A DNA stretch of 64,000 nucleotides, taken from positions 298,259,080-298,323,079 of the forward strand of contig NC_085136.1 of assembly GCF_035046485.1 (NCBI RefSeq), given 5' to 3'. This document shows positions 13,138 through 26,500 of this stretch, piece by piece. This DNA comes from Aedes albopictus (taxonomy: Eukaryota > Arthropoda > Insecta > Diptera > Culicidae). The notes beneath the pieces are model-generated. The model was not told the origin of the DNA, ran no database searches, and saw only the letters and a program-made list of their open reading frames with translations. The stretch's first letter is position 1. Every line of letters begins with the position of its first letter. The position numbers and the translations under genes are program-made.

Positions 13138-14527
13138 TTTTTTTTTTTTTTTTTTTTTTTTTTTCCTCATCTGTAGAGCCTTTTAACCACTGCGTCCATT
13201 ATTTAGGAATATTGTGGTATGACCCATATTTAATTTGGTGCTAGTCAAATATCCTGTCACAATTGAGCTGTGATGGACAATGGTTGATGTAACACCTGAT
13301 CCCAACTAGGCACAACTCGTTTTATGAAGTTTATTACCCTGTTGGGATTACTTCGCCAAATTACCAAGGGCTCTAGAAACCCTTTACCAAAAACCGCCAA
13401 TCTCTGATTGGATAGTACTCCACAGTTGCAGAGTAAATGTTCAGCAGTTTCGTTTTCCGTTTGACAGAAACGACACTCGGAGGATTGGATTTTTCCAATC
13501 TTACTTAGATGATATTTACTCGGGCAGTGACCAGTCATTAGACCAGTAATTACCCTGAGATCTTTTTTGTTTAGGTTTAATAAGGACCTGGCTTTTTCTG
13601 CACTGGGTTTTATAAACCTTTTCGCTTGCTTGGATGTATCCGTGGCATTCCAATTAGATTCTACCGTGGACATTTCCCAAGTTTTTAGTTTCATCCGAAG
13701 AGCACACTCAGGAACTCCACAGAAAGGTTCAGGGCCTACAAAGCTTGATGCTGCACCCTGTCTGGCTAAATTGTCGGCGTTTTCATTTCCCAGAATTCCA
13801 CAATGACCGGGCACCCAGTATAAAGTTACCTCGTTCCTACTGGCCAATTGCTTCAGAGAAATAATGCATTCCCACACTAGCTTTGATTGACAAGTAAAAG
13901 CCTTTAGCGCATTTAGAGCCGCCTGACTGTCCGAAAATATACAGATCTTAGCAAACCTATAATTTCTTTTCAGACAAATGTTGGCACACTCTAGAATGGC
14001 TTGAACTTCTGCTTGAAATACAGTGGGACTGCATCCCATTGGTATAGCCTTACTAATACCAGGGCCGAAAACACCGGCTCCTGTATTTTCATCCATCTTG
14101 GACCCATCAGTATAAAATACAATAGAACCTGGACGTAAACTTGGCCCACCAGCATCCCAAACATAGCGACATGGTTTCACCACTTTGAAGGGAACATCAT
14201 AGTTGGTCTTTGTTATCATCCAATCTTCTACTGTTTTTATGTCCATGTTTAATTTGAAGTCTTTGATGATCCTCAAATGTCCCACAAGATCCCCATCTAG
14301 TACATTATTGTAACGGATAAACTGCAGGGCACTTTTTGCCGCTTGTAGTTTAACAAATTGATGCAAAGGCAGTATATTGAGAAGGGCATCCAAAGCAACT
14401 GATGGAGTGCTTTTCATTGCTCCTGTAATCGATATACAAGCAAGTCTTTGTAGCTTACCTAGCTTCCCTTGAGAGGTTACCTCGTTTGTTTTGGGCCACC
14501 AAACAAGTGAAGCATAAGTAATCTTAA
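13138..14527 (-). mobile_element. 5'-truncated non-LTR retrotransposon (RNase H-bearing) inserted in the SINE
   Basis: On the minus strand this is a 1.39-kb 3' fragment of a LINE ending in a 27-base poly(A) (plus-strand T-run 13138-13164). It is flanked by a perfect 13-bp duplication TCAAGGAACACTC (13125-13137 and 14528-14540) taken from the host SINE. This is classic target-primed insertion with 5' truncation. Confidence 0.9.
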
Positions 14528-17500
14528 TCAAGGAACACTCAGTTGAAGCGGGCAGGCCAAGTCCCAGTAGGGACGTAAAGCCATAAAGAAGAAGAAGAAG
14601 ACTTGCCTTAGAATAGATTTTTTTCTTATCATCAACCAACCATATGATGATATTCACAATATTTAAATTGAAATTCGTGACACAATATTTCAAAGCGTGC
14701 ATCTGACTCCGCTAGGGTACTTATCTTCTCCCTTTTAGAACCCGTGCCATCAGTAATCTCATGCTCCCATATTCATCCTATTCGATAGCAAACGATTACG
14801 GCACCGATTGATTCCGTTCTTTTTGTTTAGATGCGTGCTCACTTCTAACAAAAAATGCAAAAATAAGAAACAAAACAAACAACGCTTCAATCCGCTGGTT
14901 TTCATAGGATGAAAATGGGAGCTACATGCTTAATAAGGAAACCAATTTCCTACTTTTAAGGAGATGAGCCAGCCTAAGGCTGAAATAATCTATCTTTCTA
15001 TCTATATCTATCTATATAAATAAAAATGGAATGGTGTTTGTATGTCACGAATAGGCTTGGGAACGGGTCAACGGATCTACACCATTCTTTCAGTGTTCCA
15101 TTCGTGCAGGAATCCGACGTGTTCGTACGAAAAAATAATTTGGAAAATTGACCAGGAACACACCGAAAACGAGAAAGTTTGAAATTCCATTTTTTGGGGC
15201 ATTTTTCTACAGAGCTGCATGTCAAAAACATAGTAGGCAGGCAGTACGACGTTTGCCGGAACAGCTAGTAAAGTAATAATAATACGTCCATCTGCACAAG
15301 AGAGGCAAACTCACTTGATCACACCACTTTTCAATTATTACGATGTTATTACAGTCATATCATGATGTCGTGAAGCACTGATCCATCTTACAATCCGTTT
15401 TTTTTTCATCGACCTATAAAAACAACGCTTAAAAATCAAATCAATCAAATCAGTCACCAAAAGATCAAAATATCACTTAATACCCCTCTTTTGCAGGATG
15501 GGACCTAAGCAATATTAAAATGAGATTTTTTACCCGGGGCTAGTTCATCCCGAGACTTACGCTACACTTCCTTTCCGAAGGAAGAACTCACATGTTTGTG
15601 AGATTCGATCTCAGGTCCTCGGCCTGATTGTCACGACTCACAAGTCTTAACCATCACACCGCCCCCACATAATGACTTATCCAGGCATCTGAATCACGTT
15701 GAATTTTCCATAGAATTTCTGTGGAGATTTCGCCCGGTGTTCTGGATAATTCCCTCGAAATTGCCAAAGAATCCTTGAGCATACCTAAACGAATTCCACT
15801 CTGCATGTATTCTCTAATTTCTAACAAAATTCCTTCCTACTTTCCCCTCGGGATATTTCTAGCGATTCCTCTCAGAACTTCTAGAGGTATTCTCTCTGAA
15901 ACTTTTACAATATAATTAATCAGGGATTCCTCTGCAGATGCCTTCCGAAAAACGTAATCGTCCAGTGATTAGGTTCAGAAGATTCTAATCAATACTTTTC
16001 CTGGAATTCAACTAGAATTGCCGTCAGCAATTCTCGTAGGGATTCCTCCAGGAATTCGCAACGAGATTCCGGACAAAATTCATCCAGATGATAGTCCAGG
16101 GATGAATCCAAGGATTCATTCAGAGTTTACGTCAAGGACCCTTCCCAAAACTCCTCCCGGAACTTCCTATAATTTCTCTCGACTTTTTATTCCGAAAATT
16201 CCCCCCCAGGAATTGTTCAGGGTTTTCCCTCCAGATTTTTTTCGCTTAATATTCTGCTTCAGATGTTTATATGGTTTATTTAAATGTATTCAGATTTTGA
16301 TTATATTTTTAACGATATTTTCAGCCCAAGGTAGCATGTCGGTTCATCTCGGTAAAAAAAAATCATCCTGACACTTTTTCAGAAATTGCTCTCAGATATA
16401 CCTCAGGGATTCCTTGTAAGATTCCTCCAGAAATCCCTTCTTGGGTTCCATTGGGGTTTCCTTCAAGAATTAGTATAGAAATTCCTCCCGTAACTTCTCC
16501 ACGAATCATATTTTAGAAGCATCCCGGAGTTTATGAATTTTTTTCAGTATATCTCTAGGGTTTCCTCTGGGACTTGTCCGGATATTTTGCGAGGAATAAA
16601 TCCCAGAACTCCTCACTGGGTTCTCTCCACGACCTTTTTATCCGGGAGTTTTTCTGCAGACTCGTCCCAGGTTTACCCCTGGGACTTCTCCCGGTATTCC
16701 TCCAGGTAATCTACCGGAGATTCTTCTCGAGGTTCCTCTCAAAATTTTTCGTTCTCGAAAATCTTCCATTGGTGTATCCGGATGGAGGCCTGGTGGATCA
16801 GCAGCAACCACCAGTAGAACTCTGGCGAAATAGTTCTGCGGGAATCAAAAGCAGAAAATCCAGAGAGTTTATTGCTTAAATACTTAGATTATTTCTAGCA
16901 GAATGCCCGAAACATTTTATTACAGAATCTCCGGAAATTTCAAAAAACTATATATTCTGATGGTATTTTTTGAGCCAATCCAGGCAAAATTTCTTCCGGA
17001 ACTCATGTGAAGCTCGGAAAACATATGCAGAATATTAAAGGTAATAATTAAAAAAACCCTAGTTAATCCGCCTAGCGGTGATGGCACCTTTCTCCTACCT
17101 TCGGAAACCGATTCCAACAAAACCCAAGTAACATGCTCCTGATACATACCGCACGTTCATACGTGTAATAAAAATCCATTTCATGGTACCTGAAATCATA
17201 CCGATTATCTGTTGGCTTGAAAATCTTAAAAGAAGCCACAATCTTAAATTTTAAGCCACCATTTAAGGATCTAGAAATCTGGTCGTCATTTTTGAACTCA
17301 GGTCAGCTTCCTCATACCAAGTATATCCATATTGAATTATTTTAGAGCCTAAAATCCCATTAGTAGCCGCCATCTTGAATTTGGAGTCACCATCTTGGAT
17401 TTTAGAACACCATCTTGGATATTTTGGCCGTCATTTTTGGATTCCGAACATTTTCCTCATACCAAATATACCCACCCATATTGCATGGTTTTAGATCCTA

Positions 17501-20500
17501 CAACTCCTTGAGCAGCCGCCATATTGAATTTAAAGTCGCCATCTTGGATTTCGGACCGCAATATTGGAGTTAAGACCCTCATCTTGGATATTCTGGTCGC
17601 CATTTTAAAACTCCGGACATTTCCCCATACCAAATATACCCATATTGCATGGTTGTAGAGCCTTAAACTTCATCAAACAGACGCCATCTTGAATTTTGGG
17701 CCAACATCGTGGAATTTCTGGTGTCCAGTGTTGATCCGCTCAAAATTTGTCAACCATGCTAAAGGCTACAAAAATCGTCGTAGTTTGACGTGTCGCATGG
17801 TGAGGCTTGGTTCAGTTTTATACACGGCCAGTTCTAACGATGATGCTGGTCCGGATCACTAAAATGGCCATAACTCCGGAACGCCTTTACCGATTCGGAC
17901 CATTTTGTGTAGAAAACAATGCGGTGAAATTCCGGTTCGGTTTGTGCGAAAATCCGAACAATCGGTCAATGGGAAGTGCCTTAAAAATGAGTGAACTTAT
18001 TTTGCGCACAGCCATACATACATACACACATACATATTACACATACAGACATCATCTCAATTCGTCGAACAGAGTGGATTGGTATATGTAACTTGATCCT
18101 CCGAGCTTTTTTTTTTTAAATCGTTTTTTAGGTAACATACAGCCTTTCCAGTACACTTGGTGTACGAGAAAGGAAGAAAATATCTAGATACTTTTGACGG
18201 AATTTCTAGATTTAGAAGACATGCATTTAGTCTGTTTCACAAGGCCACTGAAAAAGATAGTTTTTAAGGATTTTTTTAGACGTTAGTGGATTTATGGAAA
18301 CTAGAAATTGTTTTACAAAATTATTTGAAAACTCATGACCATTAAAAATGGTGTAAACTGTTTCAATTATTTTTCAAAAAATTGTAGTTTTGTTTTCCTT
18401 AGTTAGATATTTCTGAAATCCTTTCTGACCTATTCATGTTTAGTGGAATTCTTCCAGGATATGGTTCAGGTATTAAAAAAATGCCAATAATTCTTAAAAC
18501 TATTCAAACAATATTTTCAAAAATCTTCCCTGGATTCCTACTGATTTTGCTCTATGGATTCCTTTAGAAAATCCTCCAGAAATTCTATCCGGTAAGTGTT
18601 TTATGGATTTGTTTTGAATGATCGTTAGAACATATTCCATGGATCGCTTCAGAATATCCTCTAAAATTTCCATCAGAATTTTCATTAGAGGTTCCTTCTG
18701 AAATTTCTTCAAAAAATCTTAAAGAAAAGCTTCCATGGGTTTCCTTACAAAAATCCTCCAAAGTTTTTTTTCAGGAATCCGTAGGATAATTCTTTTAGGA
18801 AATCGTCATTTTAGATAGGCTTTGAAAAAAATCAAAGGATCCTCCAGATTTTTTAAATTGTTCTTCAGAAAATCTTCTGCAAACTCCTTCAGTAAATGTG
18901 GCAAAGATTCCTTCAGAAATTCTTACAGGGATACTTTTTGAAATTTCCCTGTAAGTATTCTATAAAAAATTCTCAAAAGATTTGCCCAAAAACTACAAGT
19001 CCAGGGAAATCTTCCATAGCTTTTTTTTTCTAAAATTTGCCCATGGAATTCTTTAAAATTTCAGATATCCCCTCATAAATACTTGTAGAGGTTCGACTGG
19101 GAAGTTGACTTGTTTCTCGTGGGATTTTGGCTTTCTGTCCAAGAGAAGCGTTGATTTCAAGCCCTGAAGAAGATCCCAACATCTGGATCGAAACGTTGGC
19201 AGTGAGATAAGTAAATCATCGCTTTTCTTGGACTGAAAGCCGAAATCCCACGAAAAATAAATCCCGTCATAAATTTCTCAAATTTTTTTTGTTGCAGATT
19301 TCAATGGGTTCTTTCTGACACACCACCAGGAATTGATTCAGAAATTCGTTTTAAAAAAAATAATCGAAAATTTCTCCAGAGCTTAATTTGGATATTCCGT
19401 CTCTGAAGTTTTTTTTAGATAGATTTCTAAAGGTTTCTTCAGAAACTTCCCCATCAATTACTTTAGAAATTCTTCTAGGGATTCGTTCAAAAAAATCAAC
19501 TTAAATTTCTCCAACGATTTCTCCCAAAGCTTTTACAGGGGTTTCTTTAAAATACATTTCAAAGATTCTTCAATACAATGTTCCCGTGGTTTATTCAGCA
19601 AATTATCCTGAATTCAGAAATTCATTCAGGTAGTATTCAGAAAATCCACCAGTGATTTGCTCCGGAATTGCTCTAATAATTCCATTGAAAATTCCCATAT
19701 GAATGTTCCAAAAATTTGATCCTGCGCAGGAATTCCTGCAGAGCTTCCTGCAAGAGTTAAGACAGAGATTCCCTTAGGATTTCCTTTAGACACTCCTCTT
19801 TGTATAACCCCAGTATAACTTATTCGGCATTTCTAAGGATTACTTCAATAATTTTTCCACTGGTTTCTATAAAAAAAATCAATCAAATATATTTTCTAGA
19901 AATTTCTATGGAAATTCCTCTATGGGTTTTATCTAGGGATCTCTGGAGAAGTTTATCTACCCGTCTCTTGAGGTATTCAGGATTTTTATTCAGAAAATTT
20001 CTCATAGGTTTCTCCAAGAGTAGTTTTAGATAATCTCCCTTTAATTTATTGATGGATTTCCCCATGAATTTTCCTATCAATTCTTCAATATTATTCCTAG
20101 CAATTTCACCAAAACTTTCCAAAAATTATTCAGGTATTTCTTCAGGCAGTTCTTAAGTAATTTCTCCAGAGATTCATTCGAAAGTGCCTTCTGAAATTTT
20201 TAAAGGGATTCTACTGAAAAATTCTTTAGCAAATTTGGCCAAGGTTTTTTTTTAACTTTTTCCATTGAATCTTTCGGATACTCTTTATAAAAACTTCATC
20301 CTACAGGGATTGCTTCCAAAATTCTTCCCAGCGTTTCTCCGAGAATTCTTTACTTTCGGTGATTTCTGAAAAAAAAATACAAGTTTTTATAAATTTGTCT
20401 TTGGAGAACCCTGCAGAGTTTGTTCAAATGTTTCTCCAGGGAACTTTCAATTTTTTTTTCCAAAATTTGCCTAAAATAACTAAAGAAAAAAAAAAATAAA

Positions 20501-23500
20501 GGAATTTCTAAAAGATACTTGGAAGATTGTTTAAGGAAATTCTTAGAAAACTCTTACTTTTCAGAAACATCCCATGAGTTTTATCTAGGGATCTTTGCAA
20601 AAGTTTATCTATGGGTTTCTCGAGGAATTCAGGATTTTTTTTCAGAAATTTCTCCAAGAGTCAGAGACGAACCAGCCAAAGGCTGAAAGTCTCTTAAATA
20701 AAGACAAATCAATCAATCAATCCAAAAGTCGTTCTAGAAAAGCCTTCTTTAATTTTATTGAAGGATTACCCCATGATTTTTTCTATAAGTTCCTCAATAT
20801 TTTTTTTAGGAATTTAAATGAAGACTCCCGAGATGTTTCTCCAAGTATTTCTTCTGAGATTCTTTTACAAATTTCCCTGAGATTGCTTCGAGGAAGCATC
20901 TAGAGGAATATCCAGCGATTCATTTGAAAGTGTCTTCGAAGGTTTCTAAAGGGATTGTACTGAAGATTTCTTGAGGAAATTTAGCAAGAGACTTTTGAAT
21001 TTTTTTTTCCATGGAGTTTTTTAGAATCACTTATAAAAACTTCATTCTGAAAGGTATTTCTTCCGAAATTCTTCCCAGGGTTGCAATCATGCTAGTTTTT
21101 TTTTTTTCAGAAATTAGTCTTTAGAGATCATTGCAGAGTTTACTCAAATGTTCATCTGGGGAATTTTCGAAAATTGTTCTTGAATTTGCCTAAAAATTAC
21201 TAAAGAAATATTTGAGGAATTTCAAAGAGATCCTTGGAGGATTGATTAAGGAAATCCCTTAGAAAACTCCTGTCAAAGAATACTTAGAGGAAATTCTTGA
21301 AATTTGTTTGTAGGAATTCCTGAAAAAAAAACTCCTGATACAATTTCTGAAGTTTTTTTTATTCTTAAGCACTTAACCTATTTTACAGCTCTTTTGTCCA
21401 CTAGGGCACTACGTGAGCGATTCCAATTGGCGGCTGCACTTACATTTTGTACAGCGCCTAAATGTATTCTATTATATTCTTATTCTACTATATCGAACTG
21501 GTTTGCTTTGTGCTGCTTTCATTTTTCTACCCTGTCCTTGGTAGAATGATGAGCACGATGATGAAATGATGTGTGGCTGTTGTTCTTTTTCCAGTCCGAT
21601 TGGGGGTCGTCCATTATGGGTTGCCGTTCGCCGATATCCAATTATCCGGGTCCGTTTGAGCTATGAGAGCTCAGAAGAGGGTCAAGTGCCAGCCGCTCTC
21701 GTGGGGAAAAGCAACTGACGAAGTGCCGGGGCTGGGATCGAACCCATGACCATCCGCTTATGAAGCGAACATGTTCCCAAGTAACACACATGCTATATAA
21801 AAGTTACGACAGCGCAAGTTTTGGTTGTATAGGAGTTTATTTTACGTTATTTCAACACAATGTTATAATTACGTAAAATTAGCTTCTATACAACCAAAAC
21901 TTGCGCTGTCGTAACTCTATTATAACATGTGTGTTGCTTGGGTTGCCACTGCGCCATGGGCCCCGGCAATTTCTGAAGTTATCTCTTATGCAATTTTTGA
22001 ATGAATGCCTTGGATAATATCTTGAAGAAAACTTGGTGAATCACCTAAAAATACCCCCTTTATACTCAGAAAAAAAAACATCAGAGACTAATGGAAGACC
22101 TCTGCAAGAAATTCCAAAGAAAAATGATTGAGAAACTTCTGGGGGAACTCGTAAAAAAATCCGTGGAAGAATTCCTGAAGGATTCTTTCAGAATCTGTAG
22201 AAACTGTAGACAAACGAACAGGTAGAATTGTTTTTCTTTCATCAATAAATTTCGGAGGGACCCCAGAGGGATGTCAGATTATTTTATCAAAAATCTGTAT
22301 CGCATTATTTGAGAGTATAGTAGACACTGAGAGTCCTAGATAACAATAGAAACTAACAAAACAGTACAACTTTTTGACAGTTTAAAATTTTCACTGGTTT
22401 TTATTTTTCTAAAACATTCTTCGAAGTTTTAGCAGCAGTTTATAATTTTTACGTTATTTTAATTGAATATAACTTAAAGTTTTATGCTTTCTGAAGAAAT
22501 CTGTATCACATTTTAAAAATCTGTATTTTACTGTACTTTGTATCATGTCTGTATAGAAGGTCAAAAATCTTTAAAATACAAAACATTCTGATTATCTGGC
22601 ATCACTGCCCTGGAGGATTTTCTGAAGGAATCCTTGGAAGAATTCCTGGAGATAACCTTGAAGGAATTCTCGGAAATTTTTTTAATAAATATCTGAAGGG
22701 ATTTGTACACAATAATCCCTAAACCATTACCTGGAGATAATTCTGAAAGATTCCTGCAGAAACAATAAAAAAAATCCAGGAGAAGTTTATTTGGAGAACC
22801 ACTGACAAAATTTAAAAAAAAAAAAAAAACAACATTATAAAAAGCTTGGCAGATTTGGAGAACTCTTTGCATAGAAATATCCCTAAACAGCCCTGTTCCT
22901 GCAGATAACCATGGAGCAATTATAATTTTAAGCGGAAATTTTGCAAAACTCATAAAAGGACTTTCAGCGATAGCTTCAGAAACATTTCGTCAAATAATAG
23001 TGCGAGGAGAGATTCCCCACCCCGTCTAATTAGGCGTAATAGTGAAGTCATTTCCTTGGGGACGTGCTAGTAAAAGGGGCACTGAAATTTGCAAACCTTG
23101 AGTAACCAACTCTGATTTTACCATGACAGGTTGAATTACCCCATAATAAAATAGCCAATAATAATAGTAATAAAAATAATATTCCTGGATAACATTTCTC
23201 TTTGAGACGCATGATAGCATCATTTAATTGTTGAAGTTGCGTGAAATTACATGACACTTAACAGCACTGCAGATCATGGTCCCAACCTTAAACCGTTCAG
23301 ATATAATGTAGAAAAAGTTTTTTTTTCGGAAGAGCACTCCTCATCTGTGGCAAAACAATATTTTAAGGGGCTGTGTAATGAGATTTTTCGCAAAATCATC
23401 GAACATTTTGAATTTGCAAGAAAACATACATTCTTTACCTCAAGTGTTCTATTTTTTCAATAAATAAATATGCATGTCACACAATAACACTAACCAACCA

Positions 23501-26500
23501 TTTCCATCTCATTTCTTCCCCCATTCCAGGAACATTAGGTGCCATTGCCATGGGCGGTCTAGCTATGCTGGCCGGCAAAGCTCTAATGACGGGGCTCCTG
23601 GCGATGACACTGGCAACGGTTGTTGGTCTCAAATCCCTCAGCGGCGGCGGCGGAGGTCACAAGTCAACCACGTACGAGATCGTCGCCAAACCGATGTACA
23701 CCCACTCGCACTCGGAAACGGAGGAAGTGAGCCACGGTGGCCATGGAGGAGGCGGCGGCTACGGCGGAGGCTGGGGACGATCGCAGCAGGTAGCTTACTC
23801 CGCCCGGGGCGATAAGCTTTAGGCGACCAACCGACCGATAGATGGCTAACCCGCGCTGCGCTGATCGAGTGAAAGGCGAAAGCTTTCCCATTCGCTGACT
23901 GTCTTATACTTTCTTTCATTGCACCAACAATTTCGCTCTTTTCTCTTCGCTTCTTTCTGCTTGCTTCTTACCACGAATGGGGAAGCTTTCGCCAGAAATC
24001 GTCTGGTACCTTCTGTGCTCCATCGGCGTTTGAAGTTTATCTGCTCAAAGCTCGACCTGTTTTATTTATCGAAAACCCTAGACTTAATCGCAATATTTGT
24101 GAAATTGTATTTAATAATTTATTATTAGTTAGTAAACGAAACTTGGATGGAAGCATACCGAACGAAATAAATAAATGATCGAAAATGTGTCCCGCACTAG
24201 GGAAAATGGAAAGAGTTAGAAAATGTTAAATAAAATGAAATAAATGAACTGATTACAGCATTAATCTCTAGTGCGTTTTATTTTTTTTAATAGAGTTACT
24301 TTTTCATCTTTCTCCTCCTGATCCTCCTCCACCTTCTCCTCATCACCATCCTGCTTCTTCTATCTCTTCTTTTTCTTCTAACCACTCAACTGCGTCAGAG
24401 CCTAATTCTCAAGTTTAGTGTATGGGCACTTCCACTGTTATTAACTGACCAAAGGAAGAAGTCAAAGAAATTGCTTTTACGTAAAATTCCTGGACCGACC
24501 AGTAATGGAACTCCTCGCCCTCAGCATGGTATTGCTGAATATCTGCGCGTTTTGCGCTTTGGCCATACGAGACCTTCAGGATGAGTAAGCATGTCCCCAG
24601 CACGATTCAAATGAACTGGATTGTACACTCGATTGTCCATAGTTACTTTCACCTGTTTTGTCAGCTTTCCAGGAAAGCCATTCTCGTGCACTATTTGCTA
24701 TCGATACTGTCGTATGCGGTCTTTTTTATAAAATGAGAAAATCTGCTGATCAGAAACCCAAGAGGGGGTTCCTCGGGTTATGTGGGGATCGACCTGCTAA
24801 AAACTCATTCTCTCACTTCCTTACCTTCTCGGTACACCCGTTAGGGATGACTTCAAAAAGGGGGGCATTACACGAGTACTCTCTATTGGTAAGCATTTCA
24901 CCAGCTATCGGATTATGTTGTCATCTCTCCCCTGGAATAATGGGTCCTGGCTAGTACTATAGACTACGCGTTGAACTCAAGCTCCTTGAAAAGGAGGGAT
25001 GGCCAACACAACTTACTGTTGATCGGCTCGCCATTTTCACTGTAGTTCAAGTACGAATCATGAAACTCTACGTTTCGGTTGACCACTAGCGTACTCAACC
25101 CAAGGAAATGGCATCCCTATCCCACCAATGCAATGTTTTCGTAGCCAACATAATAGAGGCTCAAGCGTAGGGCTCAAGCTGACAACCTATCTTTTAAGGT
25201 GAAACATCAAGAAATCCCATTTCAATTTTGCATACAAACTTTAGAGGCACAAATCTGACGAAAGAAGCATCAAACCAAGCCGCACTTGTTTATCCTGGCT
25301 TTGCTCACTTGCAAAAAGAGGCAGCTTTTCCAAATCAAGCGCATTTGTTTACGAATTTTCAAGATTGGTGCTCTTGAAAACGCGAGTAGGGGACCAAGTC
25401 GGCCATTGTGGCAGCCATGTTTGTGTTCTCTGAAGTTTCTCCTTAACACAGCAGCATAGTTTTATGCGGGGTAAGAAAACAAGAAGACCATACAGTCCCC
25501 TGACTAAACCATGCAGCGGCGCGATACAGTAGTATGGAAACCGCTACTGTTGCGAGCAGCTTACGCTGTTTCGTGACTATTGCCGAGTTATTTGACATTA
25601 TCTTTGACAATGCCATTATCGCCATGATTGCCTTCTTGCAGGCATATTCCACGTGGCTTCCAAATTTCAGTTTATCATCAATCATTACCCCCAAATAAGC
25701 AATTGCTTCAGTGAGCGCTTAGAGTTGATCGAGCACCCGTCAGTGGTGAGCACTGCCTGTTGTTTAGACCTGCGATTGTTTACCACCTCCGTTTTGTGGT
25801 GCGCGAGTGCCAATTGTCTTGACCTCATCCAGATCCAGTCCTTTACTATGCCAATTGCATGCGTTGCTGGCAGTTCCACTTCCTTTATCAACTCGCCGCA
25901 TACCACGAGGGTTATATCATCGGCAATACCGACCAGCTACACGCCCGGTGGCAGGCCCGTGCACAGAAAAGGCGATAAGAGAGAGGTTTTTCCTAAAGGG
26001 CGAAGGGGTGTCTAGTGTATGGAACATCGCCAATGGGAGGGACTTAATCCCCAAAAACCCTCTCTTGTGCACGTGTTTACCCGGTGGAAGTTTGAGGCTC
26101 AATACGCCATCAAACGCCGCTTACCGAACCCAGGATGAAGCCCTGAGGTACTCCCGCGGTGATGTTGTAGCTCCTTCCTCCTCCTCCTCGGTGTCGTAAA
26201 TTAGCACCCAATGCTGGAAGTAGCTAACCAGCACTGGTGTATGACGTATGTGATGGCAACCCAGCGCATTCTTATTCAGTATGACGCGCAATAGCGGATT
26301 CCTGTTCGCTTCTTTTGAAGCGCTACACCAAAACCTCCATTTAGGTAATGAGTCGGGACTGCCTAAATAGAATTTTTACCTAAATGGATTCATTACCTAA
26401 ATGAATTCAGTTTATTTCCTAAATGGAGTACAAGGTTGCAAAAAAGTTTAAGAAGGGAGAGTTACTAGGAGATTTACAGGAGGTCATGCGGAGTTTCAGA

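Larger units (their letters stand above)
12801..23529 (+). other. 10.7-kb phase-1 intron of the Osiris-family gene, filled with transposons
   Basis: The donor is GTAAGT at 12801. The acceptor is TTCTTCCCCCATTCCAG ending at 23529, with a good pyrimidine tract. Joining the exons gives a continuous frame across a Gly codon. The intron holds at least a dozen identifiable insertions described separately and no credible host exon. Osiris genes are usually compact, so its length is mostly the product of insertions. Confidence 0.85.
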